DNA from: an uncultured Alphaproteobacteria bacterium
GTDB taxonomy: Bacteria > Pseudomonadota > Alphaproteobacteria > Caulobacterales > Hyphomonadaceae
Length of the DNA: 55,911 nt
Direction: 5' to 3'
NCBI GenBank assembly: GCA_903831255.1
Contig: CAIKWZ010000055.1
Location: 1 to 55,911 of the forward strand
Each line of letters starts with the position of its first letter. Position 1 is the first letter of the stretch. Of this stretch, positions 35,420-45,947 are shown piece by piece. The notes below the pieces were generated by a model. That model saw only the letters and a list, made by a program, of their open reading frames with translations, had not been told where the DNA came from and did not search any database. Both the position numbers and the translations under genes were made by a program.

Positions 35420-36952
35420 ATGTCCGGAACGCCCACCAGGAAAACAAACGCCAAGGCGACACCTCACTCAGGCTCAGGGTCCTGGGCGACATCCCGACGG
35501 ACATTCCTGTCAGGCGCCGGGGTTGCGGGCCTCAGCGCCTTTCTGCCCCTCAGCCACGCCCAGTCCCAGCGTTCTCCAGCCTCGAGGCGCGTGAACATCG
35601 CTGCGATCGGCGCCGGCGGCATGGGAGCCGGCAACATGTCCGCCCTTGTGGGAGAGAACATCGTCGCCTTCGCCGACCCCGACCCGGAGAGGGTCAGACG
35701 CTCTCTTCTTGACCGGGACGGACGACTGCGCGCCGACCGGGAAGCGCTGAAAGACGCCTATGACAAGGCCGAGCGGTTCACCGATTATCGTCGCATGTTA
35801 GATACGCGAAAGGACATCGAGGCGGTTCTGATCGCCACGCCCGATCATCACCACGCCATCGCCGCGAAGATGGCGATGGAGCGCGGCCTGCACGTCTATG
35901 TTCAGAAGCCGCTCTCCTGGTCAGTGCGGGAGAGCCGGGTCCTTCAGGGGCTCGCGAGGGACAATCCCCGTCTTGTCACACAGATGGGCAATCAGGGTCA
36001 CTCCGGCGATGACGGCCGGCGTGTCGTGGAGCTCATCCGGGGCGGCGCCATCGGAACGGTGCGCGAAGCGCACGCGTGGACGAACCGACCCGTCTGGCCT
36101 CAGGGCGGAGGCCGACCATCGGCGCAGGCCACGCCCGCGAGCCTGGACTGGGATCTCTGGCTCGGCCCGGCCGACGTCGACTGGGGCTATCATCCGGACT
36201 ATGCGCACTTCAACTGGCGCGGATGGCTCCCCTTCGGCTCGGGCGCGCTCGGAGACATGGGCGCGCACCTTCTGGACTTTCCGGTCTGGGCGCTCGGCCT
36301 GGGGCTACCGACCCGTGTTGAGACCCGCAATTCGAGATGGGGCGGGGATACCGATCCCTGGGACAATGCGCCTCCCAAAACCCTCGAAAGCTATCCCCTC
36401 GCCAGCATGACGACCTTCGAGTTCGACGACGCCCGTCCCCATCCTGTGCGCATCACGTGGTATGACGGAGGTCTGACCCCTGCCAGACCTGCCAGCCTTC
36501 ATCCTTCCATCCGCCTGAACCCGGAAGGCGGCGTCATGTATATCGGAGACAAGGGGATCCTCATCCACGAGACCTACGGGGAAAAGCCGGTCCTGATGAG
36601 CGCCGCCGCCCTGGCCGAGTGCGCCTCGACCGAGGCGTGCGCCGGGGCGTCTCTGGAGGACGTGAACCGGGAAGAGACAGCGCGGTGGCGCGCCCTCCCG
36701 GCCTCCCTGCCGCGTATCATCGGCGGTCGCGGCGGCCACGAGATGAACTGGGTGCGGGCCATCCGGGGCGAAGAGGAGATCTCCTCCCCGTTCAGCGTCG
36801 CCGCCCCCCTCAACGAAACCATGGCCCTCGGCATGGTCGCCATGCGTGCAGGCGAGGCGATCCGCTATGACGGGCGGACCGGACGAATCACAAGCTCTCA
36901 GGCGGCCAACGCCCTGCTCGACCGGACCTATCGCAAGGGCTGGGAGCTCTGA
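35420..36952 (+). CDS. Tat-exported Gfo/Idh/MocA family oxidoreductase
   Basis: A 510-residue NAD(P)-dependent oxidoreductase with a twin-arginine signal: [23 protein letters not shown], with the paired Arg at residues 26-27. The Rossmann motif [11 protein letters not shown] follows the signal, then [29 protein letters not shown], where Lys of the (E)KP-type motif is present. The C-terminal half is the GFO_IDH_MocA_C fold with [24 protein letters not shown]. Such proteins act on sugars or inositols, usually in the periplasm when Tat-exported. It stands alone before pyrB. Confidence 0.9.
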   Translation: MSGTPTRKTNAKATPHSGSGSWATSRRTFLSGAGVAGLSAFLPLSHAQSQRSPASRRVNIAAIGAGGMGAGNMSALVGENIVAFADPDPERVRRSLLDRDGRLRADREALKDAYDKAERFTDYRRMLDTRKDIEAVLIATPDHHHAIAAKMAMERGLHVYVQKPLSWSVRESRVLQGLARDNPRLVTQMGNQGHSGDDGRRVVELIRGGAIGTVREAHAWTNRPVWPQGGGRPSAQATPASLDWDLWLGPADVDWGYHPDYAHFNWRGWLPFGSGALGDMGAHLLDFPVWALGLGLPTRVETRNSRWGGDTDPWDNAPPKTLESYPLASMTTFEFDDARPHPVRITWYDGGLTPARPASLHPSIRLNPEGGVMYIGDKGILIHETYGEKPVLMSAAALAECASTEACAGASLEDVNREETARWRALPASLPRIIGGRGGHEMNWVRAIRGEEEISSPFSVAAPLNETMALGMVAMRAGEAIRYDGRTGRITSSQAANALLDRTYRKGWEL

Positions 36953-37070
36953 ACAGGCGCGGACTGGGGCCGGGCCCGGCGGTCTGCGCGGGAGCAGGCC
37001 GTGGCGGGAGGCGAGCTTGCCGGGTCGGCCCCCTTGCGTTATGCCCCGCAAAATCATCGGTGGTCCTGAC

Positions 37071-38030
37071 ATGGCGGATCTCGCCTACGCCTTCTCGAAA
37101 CGTCACCTTCTGGGCATCGAGGGCCTTAACCGGCTCGATATCGAGGATCTCCTCAATCTCGGCGATCGCTATGTGGAGCTGAACCGCCGGCGCGTAAAAC
37201 GCGCCGACATCTTAGCAGGGCGCACCCTTCTCAACCTCTTCTTCGATAACTCGACGCGAACCCAGAGCTCCTTCGAGATCGCCGGACGCCGCCTCGGCGC
37301 CGATGTGGTCACCATGCAGGTGGCGACCTCTTCGGTGAAAAAGGGCGAGACCCTGGTCGACACCGCCATCACCCTCAACGCCATGAAGCCGGACCTTCTG
37401 GTGATCCGCCACGCCTCCTCGGGCGCCGTCAAACTCCTCTCGCGCAAAGTGGACTGCGGGGTCATCAACGCCGGAGACGGATCCCACGAGCATCCCACCC
37501 AGGCCCTTCTCGACGCCCTGACCATCCGGCGCCGTCTGGGCGATATCGGCGGACTTCGCGTGGCCATCTGCGGAGATGTTCTCCACTCGCGCGTGGCCCG
37601 CTCAAACGTCGCCCTGCTGAACATTCTGGGCGCGGAGGTTCGACTGATCGCGCCAAGAACCCTGACGCCTCCCGGCGCCGCCGGATGGGGCGCCAGCCTG
37701 TTCACCGACATGCGCAAAGGCCTCGAAGGATGCGATGTCGTGATGATGCTGAGACTTCAGCAGGAGCGCATGGACGGCGCCTACCTTCCGTCAGCGCGGG
37801 AGTTCTTCCACTTTTACGGCCTCGACGATGAGAAGCTCGCCTGCGCGAAGCCAGGAGCTCTGATCATGCATCCCGGCCCGATGAACCGCGGCGTGGAGAT
37901 AGAAAGCGGCGTCGCCGACCATAAGGACCGCTCGCTCATCACCGAACAGGTCGAAATGGGCGTGGCGATCCGGATGGCCGTCCTCGAACGTCTGGCGGCC
38001 GCAGCGCCGGTCACGGAGCCGGCGCCATGA
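37071..38030 (+). CDS. pyrB: Aspartate carbamoyltransferase catalytic subunit
   Basis: A 319-residue enzyme for the second pyrimidine step, joining carbamoyl phosphate and aspartate. The carbamoyl-phosphate loop [12 protein letters not shown], the catalytic SSVKKGETL and the [12 protein letters not shown] site are intact. ATG 37071 is used; an in-frame ATG at 37041 adds ten residues. The much longer frame starting at 36846 lies in the previous gene. The stop overlaps pyrC by four bases. The leader 36953-37070 is GC-rich, with no visible attenuator T-run. Confidence 0.95.
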   Translation: MADLAYAFSKRHLLGIEGLNRLDIEDLLNLGDRYVELNRRRVKRADILAGRTLLNLFFDNSTRTQSSFEIAGRRLGADVVTMQVATSSVKKGETLVDTAITLNAMKPDLLVIRHASSGAVKLLSRKVDCGVINAGDGSHEHPTQALLDALTIRRRLGDIGGLRVAICGDVLHSRVARSNVALLNILGAEVRLIAPRTLTPPGAAGWGASLFTDMRKGLEGCDVVMMLRLQQERMDGAYLPSAREFFHFYGLDDEKLACAKPGALIMHPGPMNRGVEIESGVADHKDRSLITEQVEMGVAIRMAVLERLAAAAPVTEPAP

Positions 38031-39316
38031 GCGATCGCTTTGTCATATTCAACGCCCGTCTCATCGATCCGGCCTCGGGCCGCGACGAGACCGGCGGGGT
38101 GGTCGTCGAAAGCGGTCGGATTCTCGAGGCGGGGGCGCATGTGCGCCCACCCGCCAGCCCATCGCCGGCCGATCTCGACGCGCGCGGCCTGTGTCTCTCG
38201 CCAGGCCTGATCGATCTTCGCGTCAAAACCGGCGAGCCGGGAGGCGAGAACAAGGAGACGCTGGAGACCGCAAGCGCCGCGGCGGCGGCCGGAGGGGTGG
38301 CCTCCTTCGTCATGATGCCCGACACCGACCCGGTCATCGACAGCCTCGCCCTGGTCGACTTCATCACGCGACGCGCCCGCGACAGGGCGGACGTGAAGGT
38401 CTATCCGGCCGCAGGCCTTACCCTCGGACTGAAGGGCGAGCGCATGAGCGAGATCGGCCTCATGCATGAGGCCGGAGCGGTCATGTTCTCCAACGGCGAT
38501 CAGGCCGTGGAGGACGCCGGCGTGCTGCGTCGCGCGATGATGTATGCGACCGGGTTTGATGCGCTGATCGCCTCCCGGCCCGACACCCACACCCTCACCC
38601 GCGGATCGGTGATGCACAGCGGGGCATTCGCCGGTCGGCTGGGCCTTCGCGGCGCCCCGCCCGAGGCGGAATGGATCGCCCTCTCGCGCGACCTCATCCT
38701 CGCCGAGACGACCGGCGCCCGGCTGATGATCGACACCCTCTCGACAGGTCGCTCGCTCGAAGTCGTTGAACAGGCCCGGGCCCGCGGACTGAAGGTCGCC
38801 TGCTCGGCGGCCGCCTATTCGCTGGTCTTCAATGAGATCGACGTCGGGGACTATCTGACCTACTGCAAGGTCTTCCCCCCTTTCCGGCCGGAGAGCGACC
38901 GTCTCGCCCTGATCGACGGGGTGAAGCGCGGGGTCGTCGACGCCGTGGTGTCCGCCCACGATCCGCAGCCGCCGGAGGACAAACGCCTGCCGATCGCAGA
39001 CGCCGCGTTCGGGGCGGTCGGCCTCGAAACCCTGCTGAGCGCCCTGCTGGGCCTGGTCGCAGAGGGCCGGCTGACCCTGCTCGAGGCGCTTCGACCGCTG
39101 ACCTCGGGACCTGCGGACGTCCTCGGCCTGCCCCAGGGACGCCTCAGCACCGGGGCTCCGGCTGACCTGGTCCTGTTCGATCCGGACGCGCCCTGGCTCT
39201 GCCTCCGGGAGAACCTTGTGTCTCGGTCCAAGAACTCGCCCTTCGACGGCCGGCGCCTGACCGGTCGCGTGCATCGAACCTATGTGGACGGGCGTCTTAT
39301 CTTCCGCCGTGGCTGA
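38027..39316 (+). CDS. pyrC: Dihydroorotase-like subunit lacking the metal site (PyrC homologue)
   Basis: A 429-residue amidohydrolase-fold protein adjacent to and coupled with pyrB. In active dihydroorotases the first metal motif is xHxH, but here the matching segment reads [14 protein letters not shown], with Arg and Lys in place of His. The later HTSTA- and PHH-type sites read [12 protein letters not shown] and [11 protein letters not shown], again without histidines. The fold framework ([26 protein letters not shown]) is otherwise kept. This is the known non-catalytic pyrC form that complexes PyrB in alphaproteobacteria and pseudomonads; an active dihydroorotase should be elsewhere. Confidence 0.85.
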   Translation: MSDRFVIFNARLIDPASGRDETGGVVVESGRILEAGAHVRPPASPSPADLDARGLCLSPGLIDLRVKTGEPGGENKETLETASAAAAAGGVASFVMMPDTDPVIDSLALVDFITRRARDRADVKVYPAAGLTLGLKGERMSEIGLMHEAGAVMFSNGDQAVEDAGVLRRAMMYATGFDALIASRPDTHTLTRGSVMHSGAFAGRLGLRGAPPEAEWIALSRDLILAETTGARLMIDTLSTGRSLEVVEQARARGLKVACSAAAYSLVFNEIDVGDYLTYCKVFPPFRPESDRLALIDGVKRGVVDAVVSAHDPQPPEDKRLPIADAAFGAVGLETLLSALLGLVAEGRLTLLEALRPLTSGPADVLGLPQGRLSTGAPADLVLFDPDAPWLCLRENLVSRSKNSPFDGRRLTGRVHRTYVDGRLIFRRG

Positions 39317-39331
39317 CACAGGAGCCGCTCC

Positions 39332-39973
39332 ATGCCGGTGATCGACCCCTCCCTCGTCCTCGCCTGCGCAGGCATGGCCGTGTTCGGCTATCTCCTCGGC
39401 TCGGTTCCGTTCGGACTGGTGATCACCCGCCTAGCGGGTCTGGGCGACATCCGCTCGATCGGATCGGGAAACATCGGGGCCACGAACGTCCTGCGCACCG
39501 GACGACGCGATCTTGCCGCCCTCACTCTTGTTCTGGACGCCGGCAAGGCCGGCCTCGCCTTCGCCGCCGGGGCGCTCGCATTCGGCTGGGGACCGGGGCT
39601 CGCGGCAGGGGCGGCGGCCTTCTTCGGGCACTGCTTCCCGGTCTGGCTGGGGTTCCGGGGCGGAAAAGGCGTGGCGACCTTTGTGGGGCTCCTCCTGGCC
39701 GCCATGTGGCCAGCGGGCCTCCTCTTCGCCGCCACCTGGCTGGCGACCGCCGGGCTGTTCCGGCGATCCTCCCTGGCCGCCCTGGTCGCAACCGCCCTCA
39801 CGCCCCTCTTTGCCGGCCTGACCGGCTATGGCTGGGCCGGCGTCCTCACCACGGCGGGCCTGGGCGTCCTTATCTTTTATCGCCACGCCGCCAACATCAG
39901 CCGGCTTCTGCGCGGGGAAGAGCCGAAATTCGGGGCTGGCAAGACAGCGCCGCCCCCCGCCTCTGACGCCTGA
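39332..39973 (+). CDS. plsY: Glycerol-3-phosphate acyltransferase
   Basis: A 213-residue inner-membrane acyl-phosphate:glycerol-3-phosphate acyltransferase, the first step in phospholipid assembly. Five hydrophobic helices and the three conserved loops are present: GSVPFGLVITRLAGLGDIRSIGSGNIGATNVLRTG, GHCFPVWLGFRGGKGVATFVG and a third segment (FYRHAANISRLLRGEEPKFG). It starts 16 bases after pyrC. In many alphaproteobacteria dprA follows; here topA comes directly after a 145-base spacer. Confidence 0.95.
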   Translation: MPVIDPSLVLACAGMAVFGYLLGSVPFGLVITRLAGLGDIRSIGSGNIGATNVLRTGRRDLAALTLVLDAGKAGLAFAAGALAFGWGPGLAAGAAAFFGHCFPVWLGFRGGKGVATFVGLLLAAMWPAGLLFAATWLATAGLFRRSSLAALVATALTPLFAGLTGYGWAGVLTTAGLGVLIFYRHAANISRLLRGEEPKFGAGKTAPPPASDA

Positions 39974-40118
39974 GCGCGCCCGCCCGGAGCGGGCCGTAAA
40001 AAGGGCTGAACCTCCCCCGGGAGGGGCGCCCCAAAAGGCGCGAATTGACATTCGGGGCGGAGGCGCCCACCTTCCCGCGCTCCAAACGCCTCCCTAAACC
40101 CGCCAGAACTGGGACAGC

Positions 40119-42821
40119 ATGCAGGTCGTCGTCGTCGAATCCCCCGGCAAGGTCCAGTCGATCAACAAGTATCTGGGACCGGGCTACAAGGTGATGGCCA
40201 GCTACGGCCATATCCGGGACCTGCCGTCGAAAGACGGATCAGTGCGTCCCGACGAAGACTTCGCCATGAGCTGGGAGGTCGACGCGCGCGCCTCCAAGCG
40301 CGTCAAGGACATCGCGGACGCGATGCGGGAGGCTGACGGCCTGATCCTCGCCACCGACCCGGACCGCGAGGGCGAGGCCATCTCCTGGCATGTCCTCGAG
40401 GCTTTGACCGCCCGCAAGGCGCTCAAGGGCAAAAGCGTCCAGCGGGTCACCTTCAACGCCATCACCAAGGCCGCCGTGACCGAGGCGATCCGTCACCCGA
40501 GGCAGATTGATCAGCAGCTTGTCGACGCCTATCTGGCGCGCCGGGCGCTCGATTATCTGGTCGGTTTCTCCCTCTCCCCCGTCCTCTGGCGCAAGCTGCC
40601 CGGATCCAGATCGGCCGGACGCGTCCAGTCGGTGGCCCTGCGTCTCATCGCTGACCGGGAGCTCGAGATCGAGATCTTCCGGCCCCAGGAATACTGGCAG
40701 GTCCGCGCCCGGCTCGGAACGCCGGGAGGACAGTTCGAAGCCCGGCTGACCGAACTGGACGGGGTCAAACTCCAGAAATTCTCGCTTGGCGACGCAGGGG
40801 CCGCAGCGTCCGCCCTGGCGGTCGTTCGCGCCTCATCCTTTAAAGTCGCCAGCTGCGAAGCCAAACCTGTCCGGCGCAACCCGCCGCCGCCCTTCACCAC
40901 CTCGACCCTCCAGCAGGAGGCGGCGCGCAAACTCGGCTTCTCGGCGAGCCGCACCATGCAGACCGCCCAGAAACTCTACGAGGGGGTAACGATCGGCGGC
41001 GAGACGGTGGGCCTCATCACCTACATGCGAACCGACGGCGTCCAGATGGCGGAAGAGGCCTACTCCGCCGCCCGCTCGACCATCGCGCGGCAGTTCGGCG
41101 ATCGATATCTGCCTGAAGCTCCGCGCCGCTACTCGTCAAAGGCGAAGAACGCGCAGGAGGCGCACGAAGCGGTCAGACCGACCGATTTCGACCGCCGTCC
41201 GTCCGACCTCTATCTCGATCCGGACATGAAGCGTCTTTACGAGCTGATCTGGAAGCGGGCTGTGGCGAGCCAGATGGAGGCCGCCGTCATCGAGCGGACC
41301 ACGGTCGATCTGATCTCCCATGACAGACGCGCCAGCCTCAGGGCCACGGGTCAGGTCATCCGCTTCGACGGCTTCCTGACGCTCTATCAGGAAGGCCATG
41401 ACGACGAGGATGATGAAGAAGGCGGGCGCCTGCCGGCTCTGGCGGCGGGAGACGCCCCCTCCCTTGAAGAGGCTTCCTCATCGCAGCACTTCACCGAACC
41501 GCCGCCGCGATACTCGGAAGCCTCCCTCGTCAAGAAACTCGAAGAGCTGGGGATCGGCCGTCCATCTACCTATGCTTCGACCCTCTCCACCCTGATCGAC
41601 AGGGAGTATGTCCGCCTCGAACAGAAGCGGTTCATTCCCGAGGATAAGGGCCGGATGGTGACCGTCTTCCTCGAAAAGTTCTTCTCACGCTATGTCGAGT
41701 ACGACTTCACGGCAGGTCTCGAGGAAAAGCTCGATCTCGTCTCGGACGGACGCCTCGCCTGGAAGGATTTTCTCCGCGAGTTCTGGACCGAGTTCAACGC
41801 AGCTCTTGGAAGCGTTTCCGAGCTCCGCATCACTCACGTCATCGACGCCCTCAATGAAGTTCTCGAGCCTCACATCTTTCCCGAGAAGATCGACGAGGCC
41901 ACAGGCGCGCCGTTGGACGCGCGCCTGTGCCCGACCTGCTCAGCGGGCCGTCTGAGTCTCAAACTCGGCCGCTTTGGCGCCTTCATCGGCTGCTCGAACT
42001 ATCCTGAGTGCCGCTACACGCGGCCCTTCGGAGTGGACCAGAAGGAAGCCGACAGCGCCGTGCCGCCTGAGGGACGCCCTCTCGGCCAGGATCCGGCGAC
42101 AGGCGCCGAGGTGAGCCTGCGATCCGGCCGCTTCGGTCCTTATGTCCAGCTCGGAGACGGTGAAAAGCCCAAACGCTCCTCCCTGCCCAAAGGCTGGTCG
42201 CCGGCCGATCTGGATCTGGAAGGCGCCCTCAAGCTTCTCTCCCTGCCGCGCGAGGTCGGTCTTCATCCGGAAGACGGCGAGCCCATTCTCGCCAATCTCG
42301 GGCGCTTCGGTCCATACGTTCAGCATCTCAAGACCTACGCCAATCTTCCCGATCCCAACGAGGTTTTCGACATCGGCCTCAACCGCGCTGTGACCCTGAT
42401 TGCGGAAAAGAGGGCTGGCGGCGGGATGCGAAGAGGTCAGGCCGCGCCCTTGCGCGAACTCGGCCTGCACACGGACGGCGAGCCCATTCGTCTCTACCAG
42501 GGACGCTTCGGCCCCTACCTGAAGCATGGAGCGGTCAACGCCAACATTCCCAGAGGCGAGGACCCCGCAGCCATCACCCTCGAGCAGGCCATCGCGATCG
42601 TGAATGTGCGGGCTATGGCGCCGCCCTCGACCAAAGCCCGAGGCAAGGGCCGCGCAGGGAAGGCTGCGCCCGCCTCGAAAGCTGAAAGCGGCGCCAAAAA
42701 GCCTGCCAAAAGCGAAGCGAAGGAGCCGAAGGCGGCAAAGACCAAAGCGAAGCCAGCCAAGGCCTCAGCCCGCAAGGCGCCCGCGGCGCGCAAGGCCGGG
42801 TCGCCGACCAAAAAGGCATGA
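40119..42821 (+). CDS. topA: DNA topoisomerase I
   Basis: A 900-residue type IA topoisomerase that relaxes negative supercoils. The Toprim domain has VVVESPGKVQSINKYLG and ATDPDREGEAISWH; the active-site Tyr is in GLITYMRTDG. A Zn ribbon of four Cys follows near CPTCSAGRLSLKLGRFGAFIGCSNYPECRY, written here in segments. Three further GRFGPY motifs (SGRFGPYVQLGDG, LGRFGPYVQH, QGRFGPYLKH) form metal-free C-terminal repeats. The last 60 residues are a Lys/Ala DNA-binding tail. The stop overlaps rnr as ATGA. TTGACA at 40045-40050 could be part of the promoter. Confidence 0.97.
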   Translation: MQVVVVESPGKVQSINKYLGPGYKVMASYGHIRDLPSKDGSVRPDEDFAMSWEVDARASKRVKDIADAMREADGLILATDPDREGEAISWHVLEALTARKALKGKSVQRVTFNAITKAAVTEAIRHPRQIDQQLVDAYLARRALDYLVGFSLSPVLWRKLPGSRSAGRVQSVALRLIADRELEIEIFRPQEYWQVRARLGTPGGQFEARLTELDGVKLQKFSLGDAGAAASALAVVRASSFKVASCEAKPVRRNPPPPFTTSTLQQEAARKLGFSASRTMQTAQKLYEGVTIGGETVGLITYMRTDGVQMAEEAYSAARSTIARQFGDRYLPEAPRRYSSKAKNAQEAHEAVRPTDFDRRPSDLYLDPDMKRLYELIWKRAVASQMEAAVIERTTVDLISHDRRASLRATGQVIRFDGFLTLYQEGHDDEDDEEGGRLPALAAGDAPSLEEASSSQHFTEPPPRYSEASLVKKLEELGIGRPSTYASTLSTLIDREYVRLEQKRFIPEDKGRMVTVFLEKFFSRYVEYDFTAGLEEKLDLVSDGRLAWKDFLREFWTEFNAALGSVSELRITHVIDALNEVLEPHIFPEKIDEATGAPLDARLCPTCSAGRLSLKLGRFGAFIGCSNYPECRYTRPFGVDQKEADSAVPPEGRPLGQDPATGAEVSLRSGRFGPYVQLGDGEKPKRSSLPKGWSPADLDLEGALKLLSLPREVGLHPEDGEPILANLGRFGPYVQHLKTYANLPDPNEVFDIGLNRAVTLIAEKRAGGGMRRGQAAPLRELGLHTDGEPIRLYQGRFGPYLKHGAVNANIPRGEDPAAITLEQAIAIVNVRAMAPPSTKARGKGRAGKAAPASKAESGAKKPAKSEAKEPKAAKTKAKPAKASARKAPAARKAGSPTKKA

Positions 42822-45118
42822 CCGAACGAGCCCCTCCTCCGGCCCCGACACGCGAGATAGTTCTCGACTATCTCGATCGCAATCCCGGCGCGGGATCGCC
42901 GCGCGAGATCGCCCGGGCGCTGCGCGTCACAGGCGATAATCGCGCGATCCTGCGAACAATCCTGTCGGAGCTGGCCGAGGAAGGACGCATCATTCGCGGA
43001 GCGGCCCGGTCCTATGAACCCGCCGACCTTCCCCCGCAGACGGGCGTGGTGCTGTTTGAACGTCTCGACGAGGACGGCCGGCTGATCGGCCGGCATGTCG
43101 GCCGCAACGGTCCTCAGGGACCCGACATTCTTGAGCTTCCCGCACGCGGTCGGGATCAGGGCCCAGCCCTGGCGCCGGGCGCTCGGGCGCTGTGCCGGAT
43201 CGAGCAGGCCCCGGACGGGGTCTGGCGCGCCCGGGTCGTACGCAGGATCGAGAACACGCCGGACACCTCGATCGTGGGCGCCTATCGCGAGAACCGCTAT
43301 GGCGGCGTCGTGGATCCGACGTCCCGCCGGGAGCGCGGCGAATATGTGATCGAGAAGCCCGACAGCCTGTCGGCGCGAGACGGCGATCTCGTCCGGGTCG
43401 AACCGAAATCCCATCGCGGCTACGGCCCGAAGCGCGGCGTCGTGACCGCCATCCTGGGTCGCGTGGACGATCCCCGTTCGGCCTCTTTGATCGCCCTTCA
43501 CACCCATGGCGTTCCCGACGAGTTCCCGCCGGAGGTCCTTGCCGAGGCGGCTGAGACGCGGCCTCTGCAGGCGCCGCGCGAGGATCTCACCAACTGTCCT
43601 CTGGTGACGATCGATCCGGACGATGCGCGTGATCATGACGATGCGGTGTTCGCCGCTCCGGACGGCTCGGGCTGGCGCATCATCGTCGCCATCGCCGATG
43701 TCGCAGCCTATGTGCGAACCGGAACGGCGCTCGACCGCGAGGCCTTTCGGCGCGGCAACTCGACCTACTTTCCGGACCGGGTTGCCCCCATGCTTCCCGA
43801 AACCCTGTCAGCCGATCTGTGTTCGCTGAAGGAAGGCGAGCTCCGCGAAACCTTAGCGGTCGAAATGCGGATCACAGCCGATGGCGTGAAAACATCCCAT
43901 CGGTTTATGAGGGCGCGTATGCGCTCGCTCGCCCGGCTGTCCTATCGCGAAGCGCAGGACGCGGCGGACGGACATCCCAGCGAGAAGACGGCGCCGCTCA
44001 TGGAGACGGTCATCAACCCTCTCTGGGCGGCCTACCGCGCCCTTGATCGGGCGCGCAAACGTCGCGAGCCGCTGGATCTGGATCTGCCGGAGCGACGCGT
44101 TCGCATCGGAGAGGATGGACGCATTCTGTCCATCACCCTGCGCGAACGCCTCGACGCTCACCGCCTGATCGAAGAATTCATGATCCAGGCCAATGTCTGC
44201 GCGTCTGAAACCCTTGAGGAGGCGCGCTCGCCTCAGATCTATCGCGTTCACGAAGAACCCTCAGGCGAGAAGCTGGGGCACCTCGCCGCCTTTCTGCCCA
44301 CGCTTGGCGTAAGCTGGGCCAAAGGACAGCCTGCGACCGGCGCGCGTTTCAATCGCCTGCTCGCTTCGGTCCGAGGCAGCGAACACGAAAGCCTCGTTCA
44401 TGAAACGGTACTTCGCAGCCAGGCTCAGGCCCGCTACTCCGATGAAAATCTCGGTCACTTCGGTCTCAACCTCGCAAAGTACGCTCACTTCACCTCGCCG
44501 ATCCGTCGTTATTCCGACCTGATCATCCACCGGGCCCTCATCCGCGCGCTCGGCCTCGGCCCGGACGGCGCCAATCAGAGCGACCTGACGCGGATGGAGG
44601 AGTATGCCGGCCACGTGACCATGACAGAACGTCGCTCGATGGCGGCCGAACGCGAAGCCAGCGATCGCTACCTTGTTCTCTTCCTGGCGGACCGCGTCGG
44701 CGCGCGGTTTTCCGGCAAGGTGGCGGGCGTGACGCGGGCGGGACTTTTCATCCGGCTCGACGAGACCGGGGCGGACGGATTTGCGCCTGCCGCGCGTCTG
44801 GGCGAGGAATACTGGGTCCACGACGAAGCGTCCTCAGCCCTCGTCGGGCGAAGGACCGAACGACGCTATGAGCTTGGGATGCCGCTGGATGTGAGACTGA
44901 TTGAAGCCATCCCCTTGACCGGAAGCCTCCTGTTCGAAGTGCTGACGGAACCAAGGCCGCCGCGACGCGAGCTGCGGCGACCTCCGCCCCACGGTCGCCC
45001 GGGGCCGGCGCGAACGCGTCCTCCCGATGGCGGCGGGCGCCCTCCCGGGATCCGCCACTCCGCTCGTAAAACTAAAGGACAGGCCAGCTACGGCAAGAAC
45101 AAGAAGCCCAAACGATGA
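42818..45118 (+). CDS. rnr: Ribonuclease R
   Basis: A 766-residue 3'-5' exoribonuclease of the RNB family that degrades structured RNA. The N-terminal cold-shock-type domains precede the RNB core, where DPDDARDHDDAVFA carries the catalytic acidic residues. Later landmarks are TYFPDRVAPMLPE, RYSDLIIHRALI and an S1 domain. A basic, Pro/Arg-rich C-terminal tail ends GKNKKPKR. It overlaps topA at its start and the Nudix gene at its end, each as ATGA, so the three are translationally coupled. Confidence 0.95.
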   Translation: MTERAPPPAPTREIVLDYLDRNPGAGSPREIARALRVTGDNRAILRTILSELAEEGRIIRGAARSYEPADLPPQTGVVLFERLDEDGRLIGRHVGRNGPQGPDILELPARGRDQGPALAPGARALCRIEQAPDGVWRARVVRRIENTPDTSIVGAYRENRYGGVVDPTSRRERGEYVIEKPDSLSARDGDLVRVEPKSHRGYGPKRGVVTAILGRVDDPRSASLIALHTHGVPDEFPPEVLAEAAETRPLQAPREDLTNCPLVTIDPDDARDHDDAVFAAPDGSGWRIIVAIADVAAYVRTGTALDREAFRRGNSTYFPDRVAPMLPETLSADLCSLKEGELRETLAVEMRITADGVKTSHRFMRARMRSLARLSYREAQDAADGHPSEKTAPLMETVINPLWAAYRALDRARKRREPLDLDLPERRVRIGEDGRILSITLRERLDAHRLIEEFMIQANVCASETLEEARSPQIYRVHEEPSGEKLGHLAAFLPTLGVSWAKGQPATGARFNRLLASVRGSEHESLVHETVLRSQAQARYSDENLGHFGLNLAKYAHFTSPIRRYSDLIIHRALIRALGLGPDGANQSDLTRMEEYAGHVTMTERRSMAAEREASDRYLVLFLADRVGARFSGKVAGVTRAGLFIRLDETGADGFAPAARLGEEYWVHDEASSALVGRRTERRYELGMPLDVRLIEAIPLTGSLLFEVLTEPRPPRRELRRPPPHGRPGPARTRPPDGGGRPPGIRHSARKTKGQASYGKNKKPKR

Positions 45119-45891
45119 CAGCCTCTGTATTCGATCCCGATCCTGATCCCGCTGAAGCCGCACGACGCCTCGCGATGCAGCGCGATCTCCTGGGAGAAGC
45201 TGACGCCATCCGGCAAGGCGCCAGCGGGCCTGGTCTCGCTCCCCGGCCGCGCGATGCGGCGACCCTCATCCTTTATCGGCTCGACGACGACCGCCCGCGG
45301 ATCCTGATGGGATGCCGGTCAAAGGGGCACGATTTCATGCCGGACAAATATGTCTTTCCCGGCGGCCGGGTCGACACGGAGGACGGTGCGGTTCCGTCCC
45401 TGACGGAACTTTCAGCTTCGGAGGAAGAGGCACTCAGAACGCAGGCCCGACGCCGACCGCGGGCATTCCCGCTGACGGCCATTCGGGAAATGTTCGAAGA
45501 GACAGGCCTGATCGTAGGGCGCAAGGCGCAGACGCCGGCGAGCTACCCTGCGTCCTGGGCCGAGTATTTCGCGTGCGAGGCAGTGCCCTGCCTTCAGGGC
45601 ATGACCTTCGTCGGACGAGCGATCACGCCTCCCATGCGCTCCAAACGCTTCGATGCGCGGTTTTTCATGGCGGATGCGCAGCAGTCTCTCATCGACGACC
45701 GCCCGCCGGTCGACGGAGCAGAGCTGGCCGACCTGCGCTGGTTCACCCTCGCTGAAGCCCTTGAACTCGATCTGCCGAATGTCACACGCTTCGTGATTTC
45801 CGAGGTCTCCGCACGGCTTGAGGGCGGCGCAGCGCTGCGTCCCTTCATGCTGAAATGGTCACGCCAGGGACATCTGCGAGAACGCCTGTAA
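45115..45891 (+). CDS. Nudix hydrolase, second copy
   Basis: A 258-residue Nudix protein with the motif REMFEETGL near residue 123-131, preceded by YVFPGGRVD. It resembles the first Nudix protein in this window in size and layout (late RFDARFFMA in place of RFDTHFFLA, and WFTLAEAL in place of WVSPAAVL), so the two are probably paralogues of the NUDT19-like branch. ATG 45115 overlaps the rnr stop. Substrate unknown. Confidence 0.87.
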   Translation: MTASVFDPDPDPAEAARRLAMQRDLLGEADAIRQGASGPGLAPRPRDAATLILYRLDDDRPRILMGCRSKGHDFMPDKYVFPGGRVDTEDGAVPSLTELSASEEEALRTQARRRPRAFPLTAIREMFEETGLIVGRKAQTPASYPASWAEYFACEAVPCLQGMTFVGRAITPPMRSKRFDARFFMADAQQSLIDDRPPVDGAELADLRWFTLAEALELDLPNVTRFVISEVSARLEGGAALRPFMLKWSRQGHLRERL

Positions 45892-45947
45892 CACGGAGCC
45901 TCCCAGGGCCGTCTCGATGCGACCCGGTGGAACCGGAGCGGAGATGA

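Noticed and set aside
36846-37070. Long N-terminal extension of pyrB
   Set aside because: It lies inside the previous gene, and the extra residues are not PyrB-like.
37814-39319. A 501-residue minus-strand frame opposite pyrC
   Set aside because: pyrC and its coupling to pyrB are clear; long antisense frames are expected at this GC content.
39974-40118. GC-rich hairpins between plsY and topA as a terminator
   Set aside because: The stems (for example GCCCGC/GCGGGC) are followed by A-rich rather than T-rich sequence on the plus strand.
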